From assembly GCA_016180145.1 (NCBI GenBank), contig JACPBT010000076.1, positions 1-22,877 on the forward strand: a stretch of 22,877 nucleotides of DNA, read 5' to 3'. The position numbers and the translations under genes were made by a program. The stretch's first letter is position 1; every line of letters starts with the position of its first letter. Shown piece after piece: positions 13,918-21,777 of this stretch. The notes under the pieces were generated by a model. It searched no databases, was not told the DNA's origin, and saw only the letters and a program-made list of their open reading frames with translations. This DNA is from Candidatus Woesearchaeota archaeon. Its GTDB lineage: Archaea > Nanobdellota > Nanobdellia > Woesearchaeales > UBA10216.

Positions 13918-13925
13918 TTTATTAA
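13918..13925 (+). promoter_or_regulatory. TATA-like box for the m5C methyltransferase gene
   Basis: TTTATTAA is centred 26-27 nt ahead of ATG 13948. It favours that start over the in-frame GTG at 13933. Confidence 0.5.
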
Positions 13926-13947
13926 CCCCTCCGTGTTCTCTCAGGCT

Positions 13948-14934
13948 ATGGCGGATATTGCACCTGAGCTGAGCATGCTTACACCGTTGCCTGACGCTGA
14001 AAGGCTCAGGGCAACTGTTAAAAAGGACTTTGAAGAGAGATACAGGCAGCTTCTTGGAGACCGGTATGAGGGTTTCATTGCCCATTCGCTTTCCTACATG
14101 AACAAGAGCATCCGTGTAAATACGCTGAAAACAACGGTTTCTGAAGTGAAGCAGCGTCTTGGGAGGCAGGCATTTTCACTGTATCAGGTGCCGTGGTGCA
14201 GGGAGGGCTTCTGGGCGAAGGGTGAAAGGACTGACCTTGGAAATCTTATTGAGCATTTTCTCGGCTACATATACATTCAGGAGGCGGCAAGCATGATACC
14301 TCCGGAAGTTCTGAAGCCGCAGCCTGGTGAAATTGTGCTGGACATGTGTGCATCACCCGGAAGCAAGACAACACAGATGGCGGCAATGATGCAGAATAGC
14401 GGCTTGCTTGTTGCCAATGACATAAATGGGGGCAGGATGAAGCCTCTCGGCCTGAATCTCCAAAGGCTTGGTATAATGAATGTTGCAGTTACTGTGATGA
14501 TGGGGCAGCAGTTCAGGAAGAGGGGCATATCGTTTGACAAAATTCTTTTAGACGCCCCATGCTCAGGCACAGGAACGATAAGAAAAAGCACTGAAACGCT
14601 TAAGATATGGAACGCGGGCATGGTAAGGCGGCTGTCAAACACCCAGAAGTCCCTCATTGAAACTGCATTCACAATACTTAAAGCCGGTGGGGAGCTTGTG
14701 TACAGCACATGCAGCAATGAGCCTGAGGAAAACGAGGAAGTCATAGACTGGATGCTGTCAAGATTTCCAAAAGCCTCTGTTGAAAAGATAAGCCTTGACA
14801 TAAAAAGCTCAGAGCCGGTAGCTGAGTTTGAAAAGAAGCATTATAGCAGTGAGGTGAAGAAATGCCTGCGCATATGGCCGCAGGACAACAATACAGAGGG
14901 CTTTTTTGTGGCCAAAATAAGGAAAAATAAATGA
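13948..14934 (+). CDS. NOL1/NOP2/Sun-family RNA m5C methyltransferase
   Basis: This 328-aa SAM-dependent enzyme methylates C5 of cytosine in tRNA or rRNA. The SAM site is DMCASPGSKT (132-141) and ND at 157-158. Motif IV, DAPCSGTG (202-209), provides C205. Motif VI, VYSTCSNEPEENE (251-263), provides the nucleophile C255. The N-terminal RNA-binding part includes IRVNTLKTT and ends in the conserved QEAASMIPP. The C-terminus EGFFVAKI is typical. No PUA domain is present. Length is like that of the archaeal Trm4-type enzymes, but substrate choice cannot be read from sequence. Convergent with the small gene ending at 14940. Confidence 0.94.
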   Translation: MADIAPELSMLTPLPDAERLRATVKKDFEERYRQLLGDRYEGFIAHSLSYMNKSIRVNTLKTTVSEVKQRLGRQAFSLYQVPWCREGFWAKGERTDLGNLIEHFLGYIYIQEAASMIPPEVLKPQPGEIVLDMCASPGSKTTQMAAMMQNSGLLVANDINGGRMKPLGLNLQRLGIMNVAVTVMMGQQFRKRGISFDKILLDAPCSGTGTIRKSTETLKIWNAGMVRRLSNTQKSLIETAFTILKAGGELVYSTCSNEPEENEEVIDWMLSRFPKASVEKISLDIKSSEPVAEFEKKHYSSEVKKCLRIWPQDNNTEGFFVAKIRKNK

Positions 14935-14939
14935 TTTAT

Positions 14940-15281
14940 TTATAATATTTGTAATTCTTTTAAAAGCCCTACAACATATGTCTCAATATCCTCGAGCTGA
15001 ATATTTCTATACCCTTTTGCTATTCGCGCTTTTAGCTCATTAGTAACACCAGCAACAACCTTGTTATGAACAACAGATGCATCTTTTTCAGAAAGAGTCT
15101 CCGCTTTAGGATTTATTTTTCCTCTGCAGGCTCTCGCCGTCTTCAACGCACTTATTGCTTCTTTTTGATAATACCTCTTCAGACCAATGTCTTCGGCTGA
15201 ATCTCCTAAGATTCTGTGGACTACAACAGTGGTTGAATTGCCAACACACATTCGAATAAACTTTTTTCTATTTTGGCTCAT
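14940..15281 (-). CDS. Small helical partner of the nucleotidyltransferase
   Basis: This 113-aa basic, mainly helical protein overlaps the 3' end of the nucleotidyltransferase gene by 14 nt, with GGAG 7 nt ahead of its ATG, so the two are translationally coupled. A HEPN partner would be the first guess, but no Rx4-6H motif is visible. Its second half (EKDASVVHNKVVAGVTNELK, then NIQLEDIETYVVGLLKEL) faintly recalls the end of an ATP-cone (V....L....is..dIe..V...L). I would not assign it on that basis. The locus is visibly more AT-rich than the methyltransferase next door, suggesting acquisition. Confidence 0.7.
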   Translation of the reverse strand: MSQNRKKFIRMCVGNSTTVVVHRILGDSAEDIGLKRYYQKEAISALKTARACRGKINPKAETLSEKDASVVHNKVVAGVTNELKARIAKGYRNIQLEDIETYVVGLLKELQIL

Positions 15282-16068
15282 TTTTTACTCCTTCCAAAAT
15301 TCTTTTGAATAATTCCTTATGAAATAATTTATATTTCAATAGAAATTCTGGACCAATAGTGTTTTCTTTAATGCTTATAACACTTGCTTCGCCAAAATGC
15401 CTTTCAATTTCCTTATCAATGAAACAGGAGTTTAACGGTTTATTGTCTAGAAAACATGCTATGGCGACAGCATTTCTTGTCAATTTGTATTTTTCCCGCC
15501 CATTTAAAAAATCAAAACTGTCAATCAGTGCTTTGCTCTCCAATAATTGCAAATCCAATAGTTTATATTTGATTAACCTGCTTTTAAGCACAACAAGACG
15601 TTTTTTTGCAATAAACCTGCTCAATAGCATTTGAAAAAGCGAATCGCTGGCTATTCCCCCTAATAATTCTTTTAACGGCAAAATGATTAAGTGAATATCA
15701 ATTCCAAGCGTCGCTTTGAAATGTGCTTTTATAGCCGTATTATTTACGCTCTTCTCTGTCAAAACAACAATATCAATATCTTGAAATTCAAAACCGTGTT
15801 CCAGAAAAGAGCCTGCAACAAGCACATTGTCAACATTTGCAGCATGCTCAAAATAGTCAAAGATTTTTTCAATTATTGAAACTTTTATTGGCTCTAAAGA
15901 CTTAACGTTATAGTAGTATGGCTTCAGTTTTGGTTTTGTAGCTATCCTTTCCGTGACTGGCTCAACAAGCACAGCTACGCCTATTTCAAGCCCAGGCGCC
16001 CTTTGCTTTGGTATGTAAATCTGATCCATCATCGTTCCCCTGCTTATTTTGCCCATTATCACTACCAT
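15268..16068 (-). CDS. Nucleotidyltransferase-fold protein, possibly part of a toxin-antitoxin-like pair
   Basis: This 266-aa protein has the Pol-beta/MNT nucleotidyltransferase signature G86-S87 followed by D97-x-D99 in VAGSFLEHGFEFQDIDIVVL, with D124 in GIDIHLI as a possible third metal ligand. About 55 N-terminal residues (IYIPKQRAPGLEIGVAVLVE and a Lys/Pro stretch) precede the domain. About 115 helical residues follow. MNT-fold proteins in such pairs often transfer AMP to or otherwise modify a partner; the substrate here is unknown. ATG 16068 lies 26 nt from a TATAAAAA box with an inverted repeat between. The coupled 113-aa gene is the obvious partner. Confidence 0.78.
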   Translation of the reverse strand: MVVIMGKISRGTMMDQIYIPKQRAPGLEIGVAVLVEPVTERIATKPKLKPYYYNVKSLEPIKVSIIEKIFDYFEHAANVDNVLVAGSFLEHGFEFQDIDIVVLTEKSVNNTAIKAHFKATLGIDIHLIILPLKELLGGIASDSLFQMLLSRFIAKKRLVVLKSRLIKYKLLDLQLLESKALIDSFDFLNGREKYKLTRNAVAIACFLDNKPLNSCFIDKEIERHFGEASVISIKENTIGPEFLLKYKLFHKELFKRILEGVKNEPK

Positions 16069-16088
16069 ATTACGTAAAACTACGTGAT
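16069..16088. promoter_or_regulatory. Inverted-repeat operator candidate of the nucleotidyltransferase pair
   Basis: ATTACGTA (16069-16076) and TACGTGAT (16081-16088) form a 7/8 inverted repeat around AAAC. It fills the space between the start codon and the TATA box at 16091-16098. It occupies the position of the operator candidates of the other modules. Confidence 0.5.
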
Positions 16089-16090
16089 AA

Positions 16091-16098
16091 TATAAAAA
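16091..16098 (-). promoter_or_regulatory. TATA box for the nucleotidyltransferase pair
   Basis: TATAAAAA (TTTTTATA on the minus strand) is centred 26 nt from ATG 16068, predicting leaderless translation. Confidence 0.55.
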
Positions 16099-16235
16099 GC
16101 TTTCGCCACTGCTGGGACTATTTGACTTAATGCAGCAGGAGAAAGGATTTTTTCGTAGCGAAGCTACTCAAGATGGGTTAAGAGTATTCGTTTCAATAAG
16201 CAGCTCATTCACAACTTTGCATTTTGCACAAAATT

Positions 16236-16245
16236 TTTATATAAA
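16236..16245 (+). promoter_or_regulatory. TATA box for the frameshifted gene at 16264
   Basis: TTTATATAAA is centred 23-24 nt from ATG 16264 and 32 nt from the in-frame ATG 16273. It shows the unit begins upstream of the long frame that opens at 16337, hence the frameshift. The 16099-16235 stretch holds only two small inverted repeats (CTGCTG/CAGCAG and GTAGC-GAA-GCTAC at about 16111-16168). Confidence 0.55.
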
Positions 16246-16263
16246 GGCTTGCTGCTTTAATTT

Positions 16264-16810
16264 ATGCCGCACATGAAGGATTCTACTGCGTCAGAAGCGC
16301 TTGAGGTTCTTTTAAACAGCGAGATGTATTTGTTCATTGCCGCCTCCTCCGCATGTCATACCTCCTCCTGCTGGAATTCAGCACCTGCTGAGAGTTTCCA
16401 GTCAGCAACTCGTATACCCATTTGACAATGCCACACAAAGCGGCCGCTATGGTGGGGTATACTGCTTTATAGTGGGGCCCTCTGATGATAAGGGGCTGCT
16501 TTTTTCGTTTTACCGGAACGATGACAAGCCTGGCAGAGTGATGATGTTGTCCACTCCAGATATTGAGCGTGTTTTTCCAGAGGAGAGGGCTGGCAGGCAG
16601 AATGTTTCTGTTAAAACGTCCCCGATTTTTGTGGAGGTTCACCATAGTAAGCTGGGTTATTTCAATACTTTCAATTTTGTATTATATTCCCGAATTGATG
16701 ATATGCCAATCAGGATTGGTGCTGGCGGATACGAAACGGTAATAAAATACGAAACTATTGACCCGTTCACTCTTGAAGCGCGTATTCCGAAGACTCTTAC
16801 GACTTATTGA
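16264..16810 (+). pseudogene. Unknown protein (about 180 aa) split by a one-base frameshift
   Basis: From ATG 16264 the frame reads MPHMKDSTASEALEVLLNSE and MYLF. It then runs into a poor Ser/Cys-rich stretch and stops at 16434. The +1 frame from about 16337 is open to TGA 16810 with protein-like content: PPPPHVIPPPAGIQHLL, RYGGVYCFIVGPSDDKGLLF, KLGYFNTFNFVLYSRIDD. Removing one T from catt at 16335-16338 joins the two as YLF-MPPPPHVIPPP. The promoter is placed for the upstream start. Function is unknown; it looks soluble and beta-rich with a proline-rich linker. A base error in the assembly, a recent mutation or programmed frameshifting are all possible; a late start at TTG 16337 is less likely because of the promoter position. 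Confidence 0.6.
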
Positions 16811-16846
16811 ACAGTTTATTCTGCAAAGTGTCCTCAAGAGAAACCA

Positions 16847-16853
16847 TTTTAAG
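16847..16853 (+). promoter_or_regulatory. TATA-like box for the GT39-like gene
   Basis: TTTTAAG is centred 27 nt ahead of ATG 16877, supporting a leaderless start. Confidence 0.45.
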
Positions 16854-16876
16854 CAACATTTAATGAGCCGTTAAGT

Positions 16877-18655
16877 ATGCGAATAACGGAAAAACACTCA
16901 CTTTATGTTGCAGCAGCCATACTGCTGTCATTCGTATTTCTTTCAGTTTCATTCTCAGCTTCTAATTCTGCTGTCTGGGATGAGCCTACGCATTTGTCCA
17001 ATGGCTACTATTTTCTTAAGACGGGTGATTTCAGCATGAATCCAAGCCATCCGCCGCTTACTCATTACCTTTTTGCAATGCCTTTACTGTTCACAGATGC
17101 AAAGCTTCAGGCAAATGCGGGTTCATACACGAATTACAGCTATGTTGCGTTTGCGCATGACTTCGTGTTTGGGCAAATCAGTAATCCGGACAGGGCGGTA
17201 TTCACAGGGAGGTTATTCTTTACAGCGCTTGGCGCAATTCTCGGCTTTTTTGTGTTTCTCTGGGCAAGAAAGCTGTATGGCAGCGCATCTGGCTTGACTG
17301 CGCTGGCGCTTTACTCATTCTCTCCTGTGGTGATTGCCTTCTCGTCATTGGCGCTTACAGACATAACAATTACTGCATTTTATTTCCTGACTGTATTTTC
17401 CCTGTTTTATTACCTGAAAAATCCTTCTGTGAGGAAGTTGCTGCTCACAGGGCTTCTTCTTGGGCTTGCCATGGTGTCAAAATTCACGGCATTATATCTT
17501 TTTCCGGTGATTGCAATCCTCCTGATTGTCCGGCGCAGGGAATTAATGCTTCCGTTCAAAGTGCCATTTGAAAGTAAGCTTGAAAAAAAGGCGGCAGTCT
17601 GGAGAATAGCTGTGTTTATGGCAGTAATCGCTGCAATTGCTTTTGCTGTAATATTCATATTTTACCAGTTTCAGTTCACCACTCTTTCAGAAGCAGTCCC
17701 GGGGAGATTCCTTGAGAGGGGGTATGAGCTTTTACCCTCATTAAAGGGGCCTGCGCAGTTTATTGCAGAGAAAGTGCCACTGCCCGCAGCAGCTTACATC
17801 GGTGGAGTGATTGAGCAGGGATTCATATCCTCAGCAACAGTAAAGGAATCCTTCCTGGTGGGTGAGGTGTATGCCGGAGGAAAGTGGCAATTTCACCTTA
17901 TAGGATTTGCTTTAAAGAACACCCTGCCGTTCCTGATAATCCTTGCAGCCTCGCTTTTGCTGTTCAAAAGAGCGCGAAGCAAAATCAGTAATGAAGCCTT
18001 CCTGCTTGTGCCAGCCCTGTTTTACATTGCAGCATTTATGCTCAACTCAATAAACAGCGGAATGCAGCACATACTGCCTGCAATGCCCTTCCTTTTTGTG
18101 TTTGCCTCAAAAATAGCGAAAATCAGGTTTGCAAAGAGGAACCTGAACATTGCATTTGCAGTATTGCTTGCTGTCCTGCTTGCATGGCACGTATACTCTG
18201 TTATAAGCATGCACCCGCATGAGCTTGCATACTTTAATGAAATAGCCGGAAAAGAGGACGGCTACAAATACTTTGTAGGGGCAAACCTTGACCTCGGGCA
18301 GGACTTCAGGGGGCTGATGCGTTATGTAAAAGAAAACAGCATAAGTGATTTGAAGTTAAGCTACTTCGGCACAAACGACCCATACTATTACGGGCTTAAT
18401 TTCACATACCTGCCCTCGCCTTTCTTCCAGCCGTGGGTTTCCGGTTATGCTCCGTTAAAGCAGATGCTTTCCTCAGGCTATAGTGAGGATTGCTCGGAAA
18501 GGGCTGGCATGATAGCAATAAGCGCAACAAACCTTCAGGGTGTCAACCTGCTTAACAAAAGCTGCTACGACTGGCTTAGGAAATACCGGCCGATTGCAAA
18601 AATCGGGCGCTCAATATTCGTCTATAACATCACAGAACAGGCAAGGTTTAAATAA
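16877..18655 (+). CDS. GT39/PMT-like membrane glycosyltransferase
   Basis: This 592-aa polytopic protein has a first membrane helix (8-26) followed by the extracytoplasmic loop with WDEPTH (D35-E36), the catalytic DE pair of GT-C glycosyltransferases. NPSHPPLTHYLFAMPLL (55-71) follows. About ten hydrophobic segments come next, then a soluble C-terminal domain (from about 455) with DLGQDFRGLMRYV and LSYFGTNDPYYYG. The family (PMT, ArnT-like) transfers a sugar from a polyprenyl-phosphate carrier to protein or lipid outside the membrane. Donor and acceptor here are unknown. It is followed after 23 nt by the secreted hydrolase, a likely partner at the cell surface. Confidence 0.88.
   Translation: MRITEKHSLYVAAAILLSFVFLSVSFSASNSAVWDEPTHLSNGYYFLKTGDFSMNPSHPPLTHYLFAMPLLFTDAKLQANAGSYTNYSYVAFAHDFVFGQISNPDRAVFTGRLFFTALGAILGFFVFLWARKLYGSASGLTALALYSFSPVVIAFSSLALTDITITAFYFLTVFSLFYYLKNPSVRKLLLTGLLLGLAMVSKFTALYLFPVIAILLIVRRRELMLPFKVPFESKLEKKAAVWRIAVFMAVIAAIAFAVIFIFYQFQFTTLSEAVPGRFLERGYELLPSLKGPAQFIAEKVPLPAAAYIGGVIEQGFISSATVKESFLVGEVYAGGKWQFHLIGFALKNTLPFLIILAASLLLFKRARSKISNEAFLLVPALFYIAAFMLNSINSGMQHILPAMPFLFVFASKIAKIRFAKRNLNIAFAVLLAVLLAWHVYSVISMHPHELAYFNEIAGKEDGYKYFVGANLDLGQDFRGLMRYVKENSISDLKLSYFGTNDPYYYGLNFTYLPSPFFQPWVSGYAPLKQMLSSGYSEDCSERAGMIAISATNLQGVNLLNKSCYDWLRKYRPIAKIGRSIFVYNITEQARFK
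18647..18654 (+). promoter_or_regulatory. TATA-like box for the secreted hydrolase gene
   Basis: TTTAAATA overlaps the final codons of the glycosyltransferase and is centred 28 nt from ATG 18679. The hydrolase can thus be transcribed separately. Confidence 0.5.
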
Positions 18656-18678
18656 GAGGCAAACTGTCTGAAACCAAA

Positions 18679-19812
18679 ATGAAAACGCAGATACAAATAG
18701 CGGTTCTTCTGATATTGGCAGGCGCTGCATTTGCCTATGGGCTGGGCATGGGTGAGTTCCATTACTACCCCTATGAGCCGCTTAAGACTTACTATCTCCA
18801 GTTTGCATTTAATGAGTATGACCGGACAGGTGACGTGTATGCGCAGACAAACGTGAGCAGGCTTATATCCATAGCCAGTGAAGCAGACGTGAATTCAAAA
18901 AGGGATGCGCTTATAAACTACATCTGGAGTGGCAGGGGCTTTCCTTACAACAGGATGCCGGACATTGTTGAGGCCGGAATCACTGACAGGCGCTATTCTT
19001 CAATGAAGAACCTGAAAAGCATTGATAGGCTCACAGTAAGTATGGACTACGGCATAAACTCAATAAGCTACATTTTCAGGCCTGAAAAAAGCAACGGAAG
19101 GCTGCTCATTTACCATCACGGTCACGTTGACGGGTTTGACAGGGGTAAAGGTAGCATACAATTCTTTCTGGACAAGGGCTACACTGTAATCGCATTCTCA
19201 ATGCCTCTGCTTGGAATGAACAGCCAGCCTGTTGTTGATACAGGGTTCGGAAAGATAAAAATGACGAAGCATGAATATCTCCCATTCCTTGAAACAGGCG
19301 AGTTCTCTCCGATAAGGCTGTTCGTTGAGCCTGTTGCAGCAGCGCTAAATTACGAGCTGAAACTGAATAAATATGGCACAGTTTCAATGGCAGGTTTCTC
19401 CGGAGGCGGGTGGACAACAGTAATATACTCTGCCATAGATGAGCGCATATCAGGAAGCTACCCTGTGGCAGGCTCGCTGCCGATATACCTGAGGGTAAAT
19501 GCACGGAAGGGCGACTGGGGGGATTATGAGCAGACAACGCCTGCACTTTACAGCATTGCAAGCTACCCGGAGCTTTATGTTCTCGGCTCATACGGGGAAG
19601 GCAGAAATCAGCTCCAGATATTCAACAAGTATGACCCGTGCTGCTTTGGAGGAACAAGAAGCAGGCTTTATGAAAAAGAGGTTATAAACACCCTTGCAGA
19701 AATCGGCAGAGGCAGCTTCATGGTTTCTGTTGATGAAACCGCAAGGGCTCACACCATAACAAAAAGCGCGCTTGCTTTGATAGATGCTGACATTGAAGGG
19801 ACAGCTACCTGA
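18679..19812 (+). CDS. Secreted or membrane-anchored alpha/beta serine hydrolase
   Basis: This 377-aa protein has an N-terminal signal segment (MKTQIQIAVLLILAGAAFAYG). The fold shows the oxyanion strand LLIYHHGHVDGF (142-153) and the nucleophile elbow GFSGGGW (S241). D319 in NKYDPCCFGG and H358 in ARAHTIT are the likely acid and base, so a Ser-Asp-His triad is visible. The adjacent Cys321-Cys322 are unusual. The class includes esterases, deacylases and peptidases; the substrate cannot be read. It follows the GT39-like gene, suggesting envelope glycoconjugate processing. The 3' end overlaps the convergent PIN gene by 8 bp. Confidence 0.8.
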   Translation: MKTQIQIAVLLILAGAAFAYGLGMGEFHYYPYEPLKTYYLQFAFNEYDRTGDVYAQTNVSRLISIASEADVNSKRDALINYIWSGRGFPYNRMPDIVEAGITDRRYSSMKNLKSIDRLTVSMDYGINSISYIFRPEKSNGRLLIYHHGHVDGFDRGKGSIQFFLDKGYTVIAFSMPLLGMNSQPVVDTGFGKIKMTKHEYLPFLETGEFSPIRLFVEPVAAALNYELKLNKYGTVSMAGFSGGGWTTVIYSAIDERISGSYPVAGSLPIYLRVNARKGDWGDYEQTTPALYSIASYPELYVLGSYGEGRNQLQIFNKYDPCCFGGTRSRLYEKEVINTLAEIGRGSFMVSVDETARAHTITKSALALIDADIEGTAT

Positions 19813-20500
19813 AACCCTCTGACTTCAGTATGGCTTTGATTCCGCGCTCATTTATTGCGCAGCCGTCCATCTTCAGTCCCCACAAAACGCTCTCAAGGAC
19901 AGCCTCTCTTGGGTTCTCAAAGTAAGAGGTTGCATAACGCTCAAGCAGCCTTTTTTCAAAAGCAATTGCGGCAAGCTCTGCAGAGCGCAGTATGCCCGTA
20001 TCCTTTGTCAGCCTTCTGAAATTGTCAATCATAACCTGACTGGAGTCAACCCTTGTGTGCAGTTTTTTCTCAATAATCTTCGCAAGATGCTGGGGATGCT
20101 CAATAAGTTCGCGTGTAATGCGCTCGTCAAGAACAAGAGCAGATGCATCAAGATGGCTGGCAGCAGCAACAGATGCAATCTCGCCGTAATGCACAATGTT
20201 AAGCGGCCTGCCTTTGACGGAAAAGCAGCTGTTCGCAAGCTGTAGAAGCTCAATGGTTTGGGGCTTTGTAATCCTGTCAGCAAGCACCTTGACAACGCCC
20301 CTTGACAAAAGCTCTTCAACCTGCAATGCCTCAAACTTGAATTTTTTTGTATCAAAAGCGTCATCAACAAGCTCAGACTTCACAGATTCTGGAATGTAAA
20401 ACTCGCCCTTGAAAATCCCCTTCAGTGGCTCAAGAAGCCACAGAAGGTTGTTCATAGTCATGCTAATCAGTGGCCCTGAATCAAAAACAAGCGCCTTCAT
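19805..20500 (-). CDS. Large PIN-domain protein, putative nuclease
   Basis: This 231-aa protein has a PIN domain at about 1-150. Its acidic positions are D7 in LVFDSGPLIS, E43 in SVKSELVDD, E107 in HYGEIASVAAA and D125 in ALVLDERITRE. A helical C-terminal extension of about 80 residues (TKDTGILRSAELAAIAFEK, LESVLWGLKMDGCAI) is absent from ordinary VapC. It overlaps its upstream partner by 4 nt (ATGA), the layout of a toxin-antitoxin pair. The extension and size suggest a distinct subfamily; a housekeeping RNA-processing role is the alternative. Confidence 0.78.
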   Translation of the reverse strand: MKALVFDSGPLISMTMNNLLWLLEPLKGIFKGEFYIPESVKSELVDDAFDTKKFKFEALQVEELLSRGVVKVLADRITKPQTIELLQLANSCFSVKGRPLNIVHYGEIASVAAASHLDASALVLDERITRELIEHPQHLAKIIEKKLHTRVDSSQVMIDNFRRLTKDTGILRSAELAAIAFEKRLLERYATSYFENPREAVLESVLWGLKMDGCAINERGIKAILKSEGFR

Positions 20501-21033
20501 GAAAAAATCCTCCTCGCAAGGGCAAGGCGCTTCTCAGTGGGAATAAGCTCATAAGACTGCTCTGAAAAGTGCGTCTTCCCTATGTAGTCCATAAGCTCCC
20601 ATTTTGAAATGCCGAGGATGTCTGCAACTCTGCCTATTGAAATCCCGTGCTCATAAAGTGCAGAGCCTTTCTTAATCTCGGCCTGCTCTATCACATTTGA
20701 AACAAAGCGCTTAAGCCTGTCATCCTCAGCTCTTATCAGTTCAACAAGCTCTTTCATAAGAAGCGTATAGTCTTCATAATTCCTTGAAATGACTGCGTCC
20801 AGTGCCTTCCTGAGCTTTCCGGCTATGCTCCTCCTTTTCTGGCTCTTGTCTATCATCTTTGAAAGCGCATAAATCACAACAGCAAGGCTCAGTGAATCCT
20901 CATCCTGAAAAACAGAAGCGCTGTGGATGTTGCCGTTGCTAAGCCCTTTCAGCAGAAAAGAGTCGCCCTTGGAGATGGCACTGATGCAGCCCCTCAGGAG
21001 CCTGATGGTGTTAGAGCGCACTTCCTCATCCAT
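20497..21033 (-). CDS. Helical protein with UPF0175-like HTH, partner of the PIN protein
   Basis: This 178-aa helical protein has about 125 N-terminal residues rich in Lys, Arg and Glu. A helix-turn-helix at 131-152 (ISIGRVADILGISKWELMDY) closely resembles the UPF0175 block of the antitoxin at 11098. The tail (THFSEQSYELIPTEKRL) may reach the PIN active site. The N-terminal helical domain is far larger than in normal antitoxins. It is the first gene of the operon and is coupled to the PIN gene by a 4-nt overlap, so antitoxin-like control is inferred. A TTATTTAA box lies 25 nt from ATG 21033. It is divergent from the GTPase operon. Confidence 0.72.
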   Translation of the reverse strand: MDEEVRSNTIRLLRGCISAISKGDSFLLKGLSNGNIHSASVFQDEDSLSLAVVIYALSKMIDKSQKRRSIAGKLRKALDAVISRNYEDYTLLMKELVELIRAEDDRLKRFVSNVIEQAEIKKGSALYEHGISIGRVADILGISKWELMDYIGKTHFSEQSYELIPTEKRLALARRIFS

Positions 21034-21054
21034 GGGCTGCCTGTCTGCTGCGGA

Positions 21055-21062
21055 TTATTTAA
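21055..21062 (-). promoter_or_regulatory. TATA-like box for the helical/PIN operon
   Basis: TTATTTAA (TTAAATAA on the minus strand) is centred about 25 nt from ATG 21033. The 110-bp spacer is shared with the divergent GTPase promoter. Confidence 0.5.
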
Positions 21063-21115
21063 GGTTTTCTACTTGCTGCAAAAGCCACGTTAAGCCTGTC
21101 AAAAACAAAAAGATT

Positions 21116-21122
21116 TTTATAT
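21116..21122 (+). promoter_or_regulatory. TATA-like box for the GTPase operon
   Basis: TTTATAT is centred 25 nt ahead of ATG 21144, supporting a leaderless start for the three-gene operon. Confidence 0.5.
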
Positions 21123-21143
21123 GAATTTCTTTACAAAAAAAGC

Positions 21144-21776
21144 ATGATTGATGTTCTTAACAGGTTTATAGCCAAGGTGTTCAGGGACCTTTTCAAGAAG
21201 AAAAGGCATCTGAAGCTTGGCTTATACGGGCCGCCGAACTCTGGCAAGACAACGCTTGCAAACCGCATAACAGAGGACTGGCTGGGTGAGAAGATGGGCA
21301 GCGTAAGCAACATAGCCCATGAAACAAGGGAAATAGTCATAAAGGAGCAGATACACATCAAGTCTGGCAGGAAAGAGTTGTCATTCAGCCTTGTGGATAC
21401 GCCGGGCATAGCGACAAAGATAGACTATGAGGACTTTGTCAAGTCAGGGCTTAGCGTGAAGAATGCAAAGAAGCGCGCAAAGGAGGCTACAAGGGGGGTA
21501 ATAGATGCAATAAAATGGCTGGACGACATGGATGTTGTTGTAGTGGTGCTGGATGCAACCCTTGACCCATACTCTCAGGTTAACATTACAATCATAGGCA
21601 ACCTGCAGGCAAGGGATATACCTGTGCTGATAGTGGCTAACAAGATAGACCTCAAGAAATCTGATGTGAAAAAAGTGCAGGCAGCATTCCCGCAATATGA
21701 TGTGGTTGGGATATCTGCAAAGTTCGGCACAAGCATAGACAAGTTTTATGAGGCGCTTTTCGCGCTGGTGGGCTGA
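21144..21776 (+). CDS. arvA: Era-like small GTPase (OapA/ArvA type)
   Basis: This 210-aa GTPase has G1 GPPNSGKT (29-36), G3 DTPG (85-88), G4 NKID (166-169) and G5 SAK (191-193). T61 in HETRE is a possible G2. Residues 1-23 (MIDVLNRFIAKVFRDLFKKK) form a strongly amphipathic basic helix that could rest on a membrane. The two following genes, DUF2073 and a Zn-ribbon protein, identify the conserved archaeal cluster called OapABC or ArvABC. From memory, the Haloferax GTPase of this cluster is required for extracellular vesicle formation; a similar role here is inference. The stop is 1 nt from the next start. Confidence 0.88.
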   Translation: MIDVLNRFIAKVFRDLFKKKRHLKLGLYGPPNSGKTTLANRITEDWLGEKMGSVSNIAHETREIVIKEQIHIKSGRKELSFSLVDTPGIATKIDYEDFVKSGLSVKNAKKRAKEATRGVIDAIKWLDDMDVVVVVLDATLDPYSQVNITIIGNLQARDIPVLIVANKIDLKKSDVKKVQAAFPQYDVVGISAKFGTSIDKFYEALFALVG

Positions 21777-21777
21777 A

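Noticed and set aside
13854..13925. 23-codon frame MTEQKSEQWGCEKTEI... before the methyltransferase
   Set aside because: It has a weak AAGGTGG 14 nt upstream, no clear promoter and no family, and its end overlaps the methyltransferase TATA box. The evidence is too weak to call a gene.
14277..14801. 174-codon minus-strand frame
   Set aside because: It is antisense to the catalytic core of the m5C methyltransferase and has no family resemblance or promoter.
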